Part shown: piece by piece, positions 37,159-48,097 of the stretch
Numbering within the stretch: position 1 is the stretch's first letter
Layout: each line of letters begins with the position of its first letter
Assembly (NCBI GenBank): GCA_016713035.1
Contig: JADJPW010000007.1
Span: 186,001 to 250,000, forward strand
DNA from: Verrucomicrobiaceae bacterium
Lineage (GTDB): Bacteria; Verrucomicrobiota; Verrucomicrobiia; Verrucomicrobiales; Verrucomicrobiaceae
Reading direction: 5' to 3'
DNA: 64,000 nt
The notes under the pieces: generated by a model
What the model saw: the letters and a program-made list of their open reading frames with translations, nothing else
What the model was told of the DNA's origin: nothing
The model's database searches: none
Made by a program: the position numbers and the translations under genes

Positions 37159-39372
37159 ATGGCATCAATGCCTTTTTCTACCTCAGCGCCCTCCGACAAT
37201 GCCTGGATGACCGCCATCGAGTCTTTTTTGCTCGATGAGCCCTCCATAGAGGCCATTCGGCTCGATCCGCAGTCCCGGAAGGTCGAAATGGCCACTCTCG
37301 GCCGCGTGGATGGCGATTTACTCCAGGCCAAGCTGGCCGAGGTGCTGCGTAGCATTGATGCGAAGTGGCTCAAAGACATCCCCGGCCACACACCGATGCT
37401 GGGGGTGAGCCAACCGAGCAACGGCGTGCTCCCAGATCGAGAAACCCACCTGCCCCACCGCGCTGACTTTCTGGAAGTGGCGCGAGTTCGAGTGGCCGGA
37501 GTCGGATGAGCTCGAACAAGAGAGTGAGGACGAGTGGCGCATGCTCGCGGTGCAGGCAGCGATCTGCGGCGTGGCACTCGCGGCGGGGTGGTTCTTCGGC
37601 CATCCGGCGCTTTTCATCATCTCACTCGTCGCGGGTGGCTGGGATGCCGCGAAGGATGCGTGGGAAAACCTGCGTGAGGGCCGGCTCGATGTGCATTTCC
37701 TCATGCTCGCCGTAGCTCTCGGTGCTGTGGCCATCGGTGCGTGGGAGGAGGGTGCCCTGCTGCTGTTCCTTTTCTCCACCAGCGGTGCTGGAGCATTTCG
37801 TGCTCTACCGCACGCACCGGAGATCAATGCGCTGACGAAAACCGTTCCCAAAATCGCCCATGTGCTGCTGGCGGATGGACGACGGAGGACCGTGCCGTGC
37901 AGTTGCTCCGTGGGTGAAACCATCGTCGTAAAGCCGGATGAGCTCTTCCCAGTCGATGGCAGCGTGCTCACTGGCCTCACCGCCGCAGATGAATCCACCT
38001 CACGGGCGAATCACTGCCCGTAGCCAAAGAAAAAGGTGCCGCGATCACGGCGGCACGCTGAATCTCTGGGGCCTCGTGCAGGTCCGTGTGGATAAACTGG
38101 CGACGCAGAGCTCCCTGGCAAAAATCATCTCCCTCATCCAGAGCGCTCAGAAAATGCGGGCACCGAGCCAGCGCTTCACAGACCGCTTTGGCACGCGGAT
38201 ACGCTTTTGACCCTCAGCATCGTCGCGGTGATGTTTTTGTCTGGTGGCTGGGTTTTGGCATTCCGCCCTTTGAGAACACGGAGGCCTCTAAATCGGCTTT
38301 TTACCGTGCGATGACGCTGCTCGTCGTCATGAGCCCCCTGTGCGCTCTGTTTTGTCGATCCCATCTGCCATTCTAGCTGCCATCGCATGGGGAGCGCGGC
38401 ACGGCGTGCTCTTCCGTGGAGGTGCCGCCATCGAAAAGCTGGCAGAAGTCGATGTGGTGGCGATGGATAAGACCGGCACGCTCACCGAAGGGGAGCTGCG
38501 CGTCACGAAGATCGAATCCTTCCCGCAGGCCGCGGAGAGCGACGTGCTGCGCATCGCGGTGAGTCTGGAGTCGAACTCGAACCACCCCATCGCCCGTGCC
38601 ATCACGCGGTTTGGCCAGACGCAGGGCATCGCAGCGGAAAGCTGGCGGAATTTCACTCCATCGCCGGGCAGGGGCTACGCGGCCGCACTGAGGCGGGCCT
38701 CAGCTACGTCGGTAGGCGTGAGCTGGTGCAGGGCAGCCCACTCGGGGATGCACTGGCAGGCGTGCCAGATGCGCCACTTGGCTTCAGTGAGGTGTGGGTG
38801 CTGCATGAGCAGATCGTGGGCCGCATCTTGCTCAAAGATGAGGTGCGTCCAGGCAGCCGTGCGGTGCTGGAGCGCCTCGCGGCGGATGGTGTGCGCACCA
38901 TCATGCTCACCGGAGACCGCCGCGCCGCCGCCACAGAGGTCGCAAAACAGCTCGGCATCGCAGAAGTCCGCGCTGGGCTGCACCCAGAGGACAAAGTGGC
39001 CGCCATCCGCGAGCTGACGCTGGAAGGCAAAAAAGTCGCCATGATCGGTGATGGCGTGAATGATGCCCCAGCCTCGCCGCCGCCTACGTCAGTGTGGCGA
39101 TGGGTGCACGCGGCAGTGATGCGGCACTGGAGCAGAGCGATGTGGTGCTGATGCAGGACAAGATCGAAAAACTGCTCTCCGCCCGCCGCGTCAGTGAGCA
39201 CGCCCGGCGCATCATTCGTCAAAACGTCGTCATTTCACTGGGCAGCGTCATCATCATGGCGGTGGCGTCCTTATTCGGCATCGTACCGCTCACGCTCGGT
39301 GTGCTGACGCATGAGGGCAGCACCGTGATCGTGTGCCTGAACAGCCTGCGCCTGCTGTTTGAGAAGGAGTGA
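37159..39372 (+). pseudogene. P1B-type heavy-metal ATPase (SPC-type), multiple frameshifts
   Basis: The N-terminus resembles a degenerate HMA domain (AIESFLLDEPSIEAIRLDP). Membrane and actuator parts follow (WDAAKDAWENLREGRLDVHFLM). The phosphorylation site is DKTGTLTEGEL near 38466, the nucleotide motif is SNHPIARA and the hinge is GDGVNDAP. The transmembrane metal site reads SPC once a local indel near 38335 is corrected. With HEGSTVIVCLNSLRLL at the end this fits subgroup P1B-4 (Co/Zn/Fe-type exporters). Six or more indels interrupt it. Confidence 0.82.
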
Positions 39373-39431
39373 CGATTCATTCCACGGACCGAGTGATTTT
39401 TCCTGCGGCTGTGCTCAGTTCTGCGCTCTCC

Positions 39432-40606
39432 ATGGATGCCATCCGCCCTACCCACGTCGAAATCGATCTCAGCATGCTCGCGCAGAATTTTGCGGCGATA
39501 CAGGCGCATGTGGGCAGGTCGTAGGTGATGCCGGTGGTGAAGGCCAATGCGTATGGGCATGGCATCGTGGAGTGTGCGCAGCATCTGGTGAAACAGGGTG
39601 CCACATGCTGCGGCGTGGCGCTGCTGGAGGAGGCGGTGATGCTGCGGCAGGCGGGCATCACGGTGCCGATCCTGGTTTTTGGCGGTGTGGCGACGCGGCA
39701 GATCCCGATCCATCACGCATGGTCTGATGATGACGGCCTCCTCCATCGATAAGCTGCGCCAGATCGATGAGGCTGCGGCAGCGGCGAAGTCGCGCACGCG
39801 TGCATTTGAAAATCGACACCGGGATGGAGCGGATCGGCGTGCATTGGTACAGTGCCGAAAAGCTGCTGGAGGCCTCTCTGAGCCTGAAAAACGTCGATGT
39901 GGCCGGTATTTACTCCCATTTCGCGACTTCGGACGCGGAGGAGCTTTTTCGCGCAGAGGAGCAGTTGGCGCGATTTCACGAGGTACTCGATTTTTACCCC
40001 AAACACAGCCTACCGACGCCGCAGCGGCATATCGCGAATTCGGGCGGTATTTTGAATTTGCCGCAGAGTCACCTGGATCTCGTGAGGCCGGGAATCATGC
40101 TCTACGGCGTGTATCCATCGCGTGCGACGCGTCAGTCGGTGCAGGTGCAGCCGGTGCTGAGTTGGCGCTCGCAGGTGGTTTTCTTCAAAGTGGTGCTGCC
40201 AGGGCATCCTGTGAGCTATGGAGGCACCTGGAAGAGTGATCACCCCGTGCGGGTGGTGACGGTGCCCGTGGGCTACGGAGATGGCTACTTCCGTGCGCTA
40301 TCGAATCGCGGCCAGGTGGTCATCCGTGGTGAGCGGCACCCGATCGCGGGCCGTGTGTGCATGGACCAGTTCATGGTGAACCTGGAATGGGGCACCGCTT
40401 ACAATGGCGATGCCGTGACTCTGATCGGTGATGGCATCAGCGCCCAAGATGTGGCGGACTGGGCCGGTATGATCCCCTACGAGGTGCTGACGAATGTGCA
40501 TGCACGCGTGCCGAGGGTGTATGTGGGGGGTGAGGTTCTCGGTTCCCTGTTCCCTGTTCGCGGTTCTCGGTTCGCTGTTCTCAGTTCAGTTTTCGGGCTG
40601 AGGTAG
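39432..40606 (+). pseudogene. alr: Alanine racemase, in-frame TAG and frameshifts
   Basis: This PLP enzyme makes D-alanine for peptidoglycan. From ATG 39432 the frame meets TAG at codon 31 (39522-39524) where Lys is usual, just before MPVVKANAYGHG with the PLP-binding Lys. Another break near 39705 leads into the long C-terminal frame with KIDTGMERIG, HIANSGGIL, RPGIMLYG and the catalytic region GGTWKS...VGYGDGYFR and RVCMDQFMV. The last 20 residues are encoded by the heptamer satellite and are not part of the normal protein. Confidence 0.88.
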
Positions 40607-41197
40607 CGGAGTTTGAAGCGTGCGTCGAATTTGCCGCCGGCGTGGGCTTTGCAGCAGTTGCAGGCGCGGGGGGCCACGGAATTTCCGCACTTTGCGCACG
40701 GTGTATTGGCAACCCGGGGCAGACGTAGAGTGCTTGCGCTCGACTTCGTTGCGCGGGAAAGGCAGGCTGTGGCGGGCCCGCTCGCCGGGGATGCCCAGAT
40801 CTGCGCAGGCGGCACGCCAGCGCCTGTGGGGCTCGATGCGGCGGCGTCCACAGCGGTGATGGGCGATGGATGGGCGAGCTCAGCTTCAGGGTGCGCTCGA
40901 CCTGGCCATCGAACTCGCAGGCGTGGATTGAGCTCGATGCGGCACTGGCCGTAATGGGCGTAGCCTGCGGTGCTGCGTAGGCGCGGATTCCACTCGATGC
41001 GCAGCAGCCGCATCATGCCTGGGAGCTCGAGTTTTCCAACCAGCCACGGGCGCTGCCTCCAGGGCCTCATCGCGGGTGGGTTCGTCGTTGGTTTCGGCCG
41101 GTGGCTCGGGCTGAGGTGCGTTTTCACGCAGGGAGCGCAGCGGGGACCACTGCGGCGCGGCGGTGAAGTCAAAAAGAGCTGGGAGAGGCCGAGGCAT
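40477..41197 (-). pseudogene. SprT-like zinc protein, frameshifted
   Basis: Pieces in different frames give MPRPLPALFDFTAAPQWSPL at the start, IEWNPRLRSTAGYAHYGQCRIELNPRLR (split here for length: the NPRLR block occurs twice), then the HELAHL-type zinc helix near 40880. The last recognisable piece is a CxxC region with RACNCCKAHAGGKFDARF. That order matches SprT/Spartan-like metalloproteins. Its frame reads on through the heptamer repeat (TANREPRTGNREPRT) over the end of alr, so the true stop is uncertain and the last 40 residues are probably spurious. Confidence 0.6.
40535..40590. repeat. GTTCNNN heptamer satellite, eight units
   Basis: Eight tandem units of period 7: GTTCTCG, GTTCCCT, GTTCCCT, GTTCGCG, GTTCTCG, GTTCGCT, GTTCTCA, GTTCAGT. 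It lies at the junction of convergent alr and the SprT-like gene and is translated at the 3' end of both frames. Confidence 0.8.
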
Positions 41198-41222
41198 GGT
41201 GCGTCAGTGCTTCTTTTGGGCT

Positions 41223-42127
41223 TCACCTGATGCCCTGCTGACCGAGGGCGTAGAGCATGTCGGGCGGGACGCTTTCGAGGATGAAAACATTCGCGCCGAT
41301 GGTGCTGCGGGCTCCGATGACGGTGTCACCGCCGACGATGGTGGCATTGGCATAGACGGTGACGTGGTCTTCGAGCGTGGGGGTGGCGCTTTTTCCCGCG
41401 CAGGGCCTGCCCAGCCGCGAGTGAGCGTGCGACGAGGCCCACGCCCTGGTAGAGTTTCACATGGTTGCCGAGCTGGGCGGTCTCGCCGATGACGACGCCG
41501 GTGCCGTGGTCGATGAAGAAGTGGGTGCCGATCTCTGCGCCAGGATGGATGTCGATACCGGTGCGGCCATGGGCCCACTCGGTCATCATGCGGGGGATGA
41601 GCGGCACGTTTTCTTTGTACAAGACATGCGCGGTGCGCTGGATGGCGATGGCCTCCAGGCCCGGATAGGCCAGGATGATCTCCTCAAGCCGCGTGCGGCG
41701 GATCTCCGGCAAAGCGGCCTCGACATCGGTGGGAGCAAGGCGCGGACATCTGGCAGACTGAGCATGAAGCGGCAGACGAGTGCGGTGGTGTCGATGTTTT
41801 TGTATTCATCTCCGCCATTGAGCCGCATGCTGCGGCTGACTTCTGCATTCAGCCGCTCACGGATGCTGGCGACGAGCTCACTGGTGACGAGGCCGAGCTC
41901 CTTGGAGGAGACGGCTTCTTCGGAGAAAAAGCCGGGAAGAGCAGGTGGAGCAAGTCCTCACACAGCGTGGCGATGGCGTGCTTGGAGGGCAAATCGCCGC
42001 AATCGAGGTGATTGATGCCGCCTACCTCGCAGTACGAGGCCATGAGGCTGGTGACGATTTCTGTTTGGCGGCATTCCATGTGGTCTGCCGTTACCGCAGC
42101 ATGCAGCGGATTCAAGCGCGGGGCCAC
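41223..42127 (-). pseudogene. cysE: Serine O-acetyltransferase, frameshifted
   Basis: This enzyme makes O-acetylserine for cysteine synthesis. The N-terminal helical domain reads ASYCEVGGINHLDCGDLPSK and, after frame changes near 41945 and 41735, IILAYPGLEAIAIQRTAHVLY. The left-handed beta-helix with the active-site His follows: GIDIHPGAEIGTHFFIDHGTG. Another break near 41400 precedes the hexapeptide tail ending in LYALGQQGIR. The start may be the GTG at 42127 or lie slightly upstream; the long N-terminus matches the EpsC-like serine acetyltransferase group. Confidence 0.85.
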
Positions 42128-42232
42128 ACTTCGCGATGGATGATGGCATTTTGTGAATAAGTGGGGCGATTTTAGCGCTAGCCTGCTCCATCACGCTCTT
42201 GCGGGCTCTGGCGCAGCGTTGTATCCGCGCAG

Positions 42233-42806
42233 ATGCCCACACTCCCTGCCCCGATTGGTTTTAAAGAATGGTCCTTTGTCTGCGATGCGCTGACACAGGG
42301 ACGGCGGAGCATCATTTTGCGCAAAGGCGGCATTCATGAGGGCGCGGCGGCTTTGAGTGGAAGCACCGGCAGTTTTTGCTGTTTCCGACGTGGTTTCACA
42401 ATCAGGCGGAGAAGCTGAGTTGGACGCCGGAGAACACGCAGCGTGATTTCCCGCCGGAGGAGCAGCGGCAGACGGTGGACATCGATGGCTGTGCGACGCT
42501 GGAGCAGGTGTGGAAGGTGACGGATTGGGGAAAAGTGGCCGCACTAGCCCCCTGCACATCTGGAATGAGGACGTGGTGAAGGAACGCTTCGTCTATGATG
42601 AGGAAAGTTGCCTGCATGTGGCTCTAGTGCGTGCTTACCAGCTGCCGCAGCGCTGGCACTTCCCCTATGCGAAGAGCTACGGCGGCTGCCGCTCCTGGAT
42701 CACGCTGCCGGAGGAGGGGCTGCCGCTGGCTGAGAAGGCAGTGCCTGCACTCAGTGATGCGGCCTTTGCTGAAACAGCAGCAAAACTGCGAGCGATTTTG
42801 GGCTGA
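42233..42806 (+). pseudogene. DUF1802-family protein, frameshifted
   Basis: The start MPTLPAPIGFKEWSFVCDAL and IILRKGGIHE are the typical DUF1802 opening. After a break near 42350, FPTWFHNQAEKLSW continues, and after another near 42545, PLHIWNEDVVKERF and FPYAKSYGGCRSWITLPE complete the fold. About 190 residues in total, as expected. The function of the family is unknown; a nuclease-like role has been guessed but is unproven. Confidence 0.68.
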
Positions 42807-42839
42807 CTTTACTCCCCAGCATCGTAAAGACCGCCGCGC

Positions 42840-43406
42840 ATGAATCTCCGAACAAGCTCACCGTCGCCCGCCTGATCCTCACGGCGGTTTTTGTCGTGTG
42901 CTTTTGTGTGCCGTTCCCAGAGCATATCAGCATCGCGGCGCTCATCTTCGGTGTGGCTTCGATCACGGATTATTTTGATGGCAAGATCGCTCGGCAACGC
43001 GGGATCGTGACGAACTTCGGCAAGCTCTTCGATCCCCTGGCGGATAAGGTGCTGATCGCGGCGGCTTTCATCCTGCTGGTGGAAAAGGCCGAGCTGCCCG
43101 CGTGGATCGCCATCGTGGTGCTGGCGCGTGAGTTTTGTGTGACGGGCATCCGGCTCGTCGCGGCGGGTCAGGGGCGATTTTGGCCGCAGAGCGGCTGGGG
43201 GAAGCAAAATGCTCTGGCAGATCATCACGGTGAGCTGGTTCCTGGTGAAGCGTGCATCGAAGGAGACGCTCTTCGGCTTTGCGCAGCCGCTGTATGTGCA
43301 TGCACCGGCCTGGGTGCCGAGCTTCCTGATTTATTTCACCACGCTGCTGACGCTGGTGTCTGGCTTCAGCTACTTGGAAAAACCGCACGCTTTTAACGAC
43401 GCATGA
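42840..43406 (+). pseudogene. pgsA: CDP-diacylglycerol-glycerol-3-phosphate phosphatidyltransferase, frameshifted
   Basis: This membrane enzyme makes phosphatidylglycerol phosphate. ATG 42840 gives MNL, then an indel near 42848 precedes PNKLTVARLILTA. The CDP-alcohol phosphotransferase signature DYFDGKIARQRGIVTNFGKLFDPLADK is complete over its two halves (first Asp at DYFDG, last at DPLAD). A second break near 43180-43205 separates it from the C-terminal membrane segments (WVPSFLIYFTTLLTLVSGF). It overlaps the RidA-family start by 4 bp. Confidence 0.87.
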
Positions 43407-43863
43407 ATGCTGAATCGCAAATCTCCACCCTCGGTCTGACTCTGCCACCTGCACCACCGCGCGGGGGTGTGTATAAGCCTGTCGTGATCGTGGGCGAAGT
43501 GGCCTACGTCTCGGGTCATGGACCGTATCGTGGCCCGGATGACTACATCTGTGGCCGCGTGGGTGCTGATATGAGCCTGGAGGAGGGCAAGGCCGCCGCA
43601 CGGCAAGTGGGCCTAGCAATGCTAGCAACGCTGAAGAAGGAACTAGGCAGCCTAGACCGCGTGAAGCGTGTGGTGAAGCTGCTGGGCATGGTCAATAGCA
43701 CGCCGGACTTCGGCGATCACCCGAAGGTGATCAATGGATGCAGCGAGCTCTTTGGCCAAGTGTGGGGTGAGAAAATGGCATCGGTGCACGCAGCGCGGTG
43801 GGCATGGGCTCGCTGCCGGGGAATATTGCGGTGGAGATCGAGGGGATTTTTGAGGTGGAGTAG
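43403..43863 (+). pseudogene. RidA-family protein, frameshifted near its end
   Basis: The first 130 residues are intact, with VAYVSGHGPYRG and the KELGSLDRVKRVVKLLG block of the YjgF/YER057c/UK114 (RidA) fold, and the characteristic FGDHPKVINGCSELF. A break near 43795 prevents direct reading of RSAVGMGSLPGNIAVEIEGI, which holds the conserved Arg. The stop is then at 43861. RidA proteins deaminate reactive enamine/imine intermediates. This longer (about 153 residues) subgroup is of less certain function. Coupled to pgsA by ATGA. Confidence 0.82.
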
Positions 43864-43920
43864 GTTCGCGGTTCTCCGTTCCCTGTTCCCTGTTCTCTGT
43901 TCTCTGTTCGCGGTTGTTCG
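43864..43920. repeat. GTTCNNN heptamer satellite, seven units
   Basis: Units with period 7 (GTTCGCG, GTTCTCC, GTTCCCT, GTTCCCT, GTTCTCT, GTTCTCT, GTTCGCG) fill the gap between two convergent genes and start immediately after the RidA-family stop codon. Confidence 0.8.
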
Positions 43921-45423
43921 TTACTTGCCGAAGATGGGGACGACTTTGTTGAGGAGGTCGGTGCCGGTTTTGGCGGCGTCTTCGAGTGCTTTGCTGGGGA
44001 GCTTGGCGGCGTCTTCGCCGAGGATGGGCTTGAGTAGCGTGTCGGTGGCTTTGTTGAGCGCGGCTGCGGGTGTGTCGAGCACCAGAGACATGCCTGCGGC
44101 TCCGATGAGACGAGCGCTGAGGTCTTCCTGCGGGGACTGGACGCTGCCAGCGATTTTCACGCGGGTCCAATGCAGGCCGGGTGGGCCGCTGGGATGTGTT
44201 TCGATGAAAATGCGGCTCTCAGCACCTGGGATCCAGCGCAGTGCCTCGGAGGTGACGCCGACCATGAAGTCGCCGGCGATTTGATCGCCAGGGAGCAGCG
44301 TGAGGCTGCCTTCGATGCGCAGGAGGCCGTTGCTCTGCACGATGATTTTTTCCATTGGGTGCCGCCGCCAGGATGTGGCTTTACCGTGGCGGGGTGGCGA
44401 TGTCGAGCGAGAGGCGCTTGAAGCGCTCCATGCGTGTGAGGTGGCTGTTTTTCGAGAATGGGCAGCATTGAGCACACCGTCTTTGAGAGCGACATCGGCC
44501 TGCCATGTCATGGGCCGACCTGCGCCGCCATTGAAGTCGGTCTGGCCTTCAAGCTGGCCACTGAGGCTGGATTGCCATGCTTCGGCCAAAAATTCACTCA
44601 CAGGCACTTGGGTGGCCTTCACGGTGGCTTGCCAGTCACTGCCGAATCTGACGCTGCCGTGCATGCTGGCTTTGGCGCGGTCTTTCCAGCGCAGGGAGGA
44701 GTCCGTGATCTGGATTTTGTCATCAGCGAGGCGGAGCGTGGCGCTGACGATTTCGAGCTGGAGGGGCTGTTTTTGGCTGGGAGGCGTCACGGGCGTGCGC
44801 AGGGTGCCTCCGCTGAGCTGGCCGGGGATGGTGAAGCGGCCTGGGGAGGTGGTGGCACTGCTGTAGGAGCTGAGATGAAGCCGTGACTCTGCGAGCTGCC
44901 ATGCGCCGTGCGTGAGGCCGAAGCGGTCGCAGTCGAAGCCATCGACTTCCGTGACTGTGGGGATGGCAGCGATCCAGGAGGGTAAATCTGCCCCAGCGTG
45001 CTCGGCTTGATGCGAGGACTCTTTTGGAGATGCGGGAATGCGGCTGAGGGTGATCTCATCCGCACCTGCGCTCTGGATGTGCCATGCGCCACGTCGGATG
45101 GCCCCGAAGTCCAGTGCGGCTCGCAGCTCCCGCGCGGCGATTTGCCATCCGGCGGCTGTTTCGATGTCCACATCACTGCTGGTGGCGGCATCATTTTGCC
45201 AAACGGGGCTCGCAATGCTGGCGTGGCCGCCAAAGCGGCTTTCGAGCTGTTTTTCCACGAGTGCGGGAATGCATCACTTCCGGAGAAAACGCTGGATGTA
45301 GCCTGCGACGAGCGATGGCAGCGCTAGGACGAGTACAGCCCCCAAAATGAGCAAGAACCCGCCTAGCCACACGAGCCAACGGAGTGAGGAGGTGGGACGG
45401 CGTTGCTGTGAGCGGCGGCGCAT
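43921..45423 (-). pseudogene. Membrane-anchored AsmA-like protein, interrupted
   Basis: The N-terminus, from ATG 45423, is basic (MRRRSQQRRPTSSLRW) and followed by one transmembrane segment (LVWLGGFLLILGAVLVLAL). A TGA at 45274-45276 and a break near 44400-44455 interrupt the frame. The rest is a long periplasmic beta-rich region with repeats of the form GDFMVGVTSEALRWIPGAE and KATQVPVSEFLAEAWQSSL. Size and pattern resemble AsmA/TamB-type proteins of envelope lipid transport, but identity is weak. A Lys-rich amphipathic tail ends it. Confidence 0.5.
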
Positions 45424-45450
45424 GATCAGAGCGGCCCTCTCGGGCGGTTT

Positions 45451-46935
45451 TTAGAAGCCGACAACGTAATAGAGGCCCTGGGAGACGAGCTCGGCCTCTT
45501 GCATGGTGATCCAGCGCTCTTTGAAGCGCTCGCCCCAACTGTCGCTGAAGGCGATTTCGTTGGTCTCTTTGTTGTAGCCGACGATGAGGACGACGTGGCC
45601 GGTTTCTTTGTCTTTGCGCAGCGGGTTGGAGGCGGCTTCGCCGGTGACTTTGGTCTTCCACTGGCCCAGTTGGTGACGTCTTTGCGGGCCTTGGTGCGGT
45701 CGTCAGCGGTTTTGTTGAAGTCATCGGTGCTGAAGAGGGTCCAGATGACGGGCACTCCTTTGTCGATGCTTTTTTTGCAGCTCTTTGAGCTTCATTTCGC
45801 CCTGCCAGGCGTCAAAGGAGCGCTGCTTGCTGCGGATCTGCTTGGCCATGCCTTCAAAGATGGCCTGCATGCTGGTGCCACCGCCGAAGCCGGTGTCTCC
45901 TTTGTTGGCGATGATGTACATGTCCGCCGGGATGCCGAGGAAGCGCATGGCACGCTCTGCGGTGGCGGGGGCGCAGTAGCCTTTGGGCCCCTGATCGACC
46001 ATGGGGATGTCGCCGATGACGATGTCGCCATTTTCACGCTTCTCGATATTGGCCAAAGCACGCTCACGGATCACCTTGTCCACGGTGTCTGCGACTTTGC
46101 CGCCAGCATCCGCGAAGGCGCTAGGGACGAGCTGGATGCCGACGTACTCGCCTTCCACATCGGCCAGGAGGATGCTGTGGCCGCGCCAGTCCCAGCGCAG
46201 CATGGTCTCACGCACGGACTGGCTATCGCCGATGCGCTCCTTCACAGGTGCACCGAGTGTTTTGGTCAAAGCGGCGGTGATGGCAGTGACGTCCTTGTCC
46301 ATGGCGGTGCGGACGATGGAGGCGGCCTTGGCAGGCGGTGTGTCACGGTCAAAGTGCATCTCGCCACCGCCTTTGGCGCTGAAGAGGTCACCTTTGTTCG
46401 CGAAGACGATGGAGAAGGCGGTGACTTTGTCGTTTTCCGCATACATGGCGACGGAGAAGGGATGCGTGCCGAACATCTGGTAATCATCCTTCGTGTAGGA
46501 GCGGTAGCTGCTGGTGAGCTTGGTCTTCGATTCGGATGGGATGCCGAGTTTGGTGGCGATCTCTTCTGCGGAGCTGTCCCAGAGGGCTGCCTCGCCGAAA
46601 AGGGGCTGACCGACGGCCTCATTCACGACTTCTGGGGCGAGTTTATCATTCGGGCCGGCTTTGTAGGCAGGACGTGGGGCGGTGGCGGTGGCTGGAGCCG
46701 CAGATGGGGTGGCTGTCTTCAGATAAGCCTGATCTGCGGCACTGAGGCTAGCGATTGCCAGGGTGAACTGCTGACCGTTGGCCATGGCGATAGTGACATT
46801 GGTGCCACTCACCGCGACGAGGCGTGCCTGGATGGCCTTCCCCTGCGCATTGGTGAAGGTGCGCATCTCTGCCTGCTGCGCGGTGGCAGTGTGAGCTGCG
46901 AAGAGGAGAAGAAAGAGGCCTGCGAGGTGCTTCAT
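45451..46935 (-). pseudogene. Secreted C39-like cysteine peptidase with SHD1 domain, frameshifted
   Basis: A signal peptide is followed by an SLA1-homology (SHD1)-like domain (MRTFTNAQGKAIQARLVAV). A long middle region precedes the catalytic part: Cys in VDQGPKGYCAPATAERAMRF, and, after frame changes near 45770 and 45660, His in ETGHVVLIVGYN and Asp in IAFSDSWGE. This is the papain-like/C39-like (PF13529) fold. An exported bacterial peptidase of unknown target. Length about 490 residues. It is transcribed away from accD with a 58-bp gap. Confidence 0.7.
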
Positions 46936-46993
46936 GCCCGCCTTTTACCGGAAAGGCGCGTAGCGGTCAAGATGGCTCATGCATCGTCGCGAC

Positions 46994-47825
46994 TTACTTG
47001 CTCATGTAGCGCAGGACCTTGGCCAAAGTGCTGCGCATGTCCTTCCGATCGACGATCATGTCCACCAGCCCATGCTGGAGCATGAACTCGGCCGTCTGGA
47101 AGCCAGGGGGCAGATCTGCGTGCGTCGTTTCTTTGACCACGCGTGGGCCGGCGAAGCCGATCATGCACTTTGGCTCTGCGATGATGAGATCCCCCAGCGT
47201 GGCGTAGCTGGCCGTGACGCCGCCCGTCGTGGGATGCGTGAGGACGGAGATGAAGGGCAGCCGCGCCTCTGCATGGCGTGCGAGGGCACCGCTGGTCTTC
47301 GCCATCTGCATGAGGCTGAGGATGCCCTCATGCATGCGGGCACCGCCGGAGGCGGAAAAGACGATGACGGGCTTTTTTCTCCGCCGTGGCAGCCTCGATG
47401 GCGCGGGTGATTTTCTCCCCCACGACACTGCCCATGCTGGCTCCGAGGAAGCGGAAGTCCATGATGGCCAGTAGCACGGCGATGTCTTCGATCTTGCCGC
47501 GTCCGGTGACGACCGCCTCGCCGAGGCCGGTTTTCTTCTGGTAGGCCTTCACTTTGTCGAGGTAGCCCTTGAAGCCGAGGGCGTTCACCGAGTCGAGCTT
47601 GGCGTCCATTTCCTGAAAACTGCCTTCGTCGACGAGGCTGACGATGCGCTCACCGCTGCTGATGGTGAAGTGGTAGCTGCAATGCGTGCAGACGCGGAGG
47701 TTCTTGGTGAGGGCGTCCTCAAAGAGGCTTTCGTTGCAGGAGGGGCACTTGGTCCAAAGCCCTTCTGGCATGTCTTTCTTCTTTTCGCCGAGGTCATCGA
47801 CGCTGCGTTTCTTGAAAAATCCCAT
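46994..47825 (-). pseudogene. accD: Acetyl-CoA carboxylase carboxyltransferase subunit beta, frameshifted
   Basis: This subunit transfers the carboxyl group in malonyl-CoA synthesis. The zinc finger is seen as KCPSCNESLF and RVCTHCSYHF. The carboxyltransferase core GASMGSVVGEKITRAIE is followed by one frame change at the T6 run 47373-47378 (one base too many), then FSASGGARMHEGILSLMQMAKT and IGFAGPRVVKETT. Corrected length is about 277 residues, as expected. Since the gene is normally essential, the lone homopolymer indel is probably a sequence error. Confidence 0.93.
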
Positions 47826-48030
47826 GGAAAATAAATGTGTAGTTGATCCGCTGCACAGCGCAGACGGGAGGCCCCTAGCCCATCTCCCCGGTTAAAAAAG
47901 TCGCGGGAGCGGCATGGACGGCCTGCAAACGCCGTCCCGCCAGAGCAGGAGCCGCCCCAGCCTAGACTGGAAGCGGACGACGATCCTAGGCGGGGTTTGA
48001 AAAGCTGGCAATAGCGGTGTTCTGCCCACA

Positions 48031-48072
48031 AAAAAGCCGGGGAGGGCCATTTTGGTGGCTCCTCCCCGGCTG
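48031..48072 (-). terminator. Rho-independent terminator of the sialate O-acetylesterase gene
   Basis: On the minus strand AGCCGGGGAGGAGCC pairs with GGCCCTCCCCGGCT and is followed by TTTTTT. It lies 26 bp after the esterase stop at 48098. Strong stem and U-tract make this a confident call. Confidence 0.85.
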
Positions 48073-48097
48073 GAATGATGCGAATTGAAGGGACGAT

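Noticed and set aside
40535..43920. CRISPR array from the regularly spaced short repeats
   Set aside because: The units are 7 bp, contiguous and without spacers, and there are no cas genes nearby.
45499..47085. 528-codon plus-strand open frame over the C39-like peptidase gene
   Set aside because: The minus strand holds a signal peptide and catalytic blocks; the plus frame has no start context or recognisable domain.
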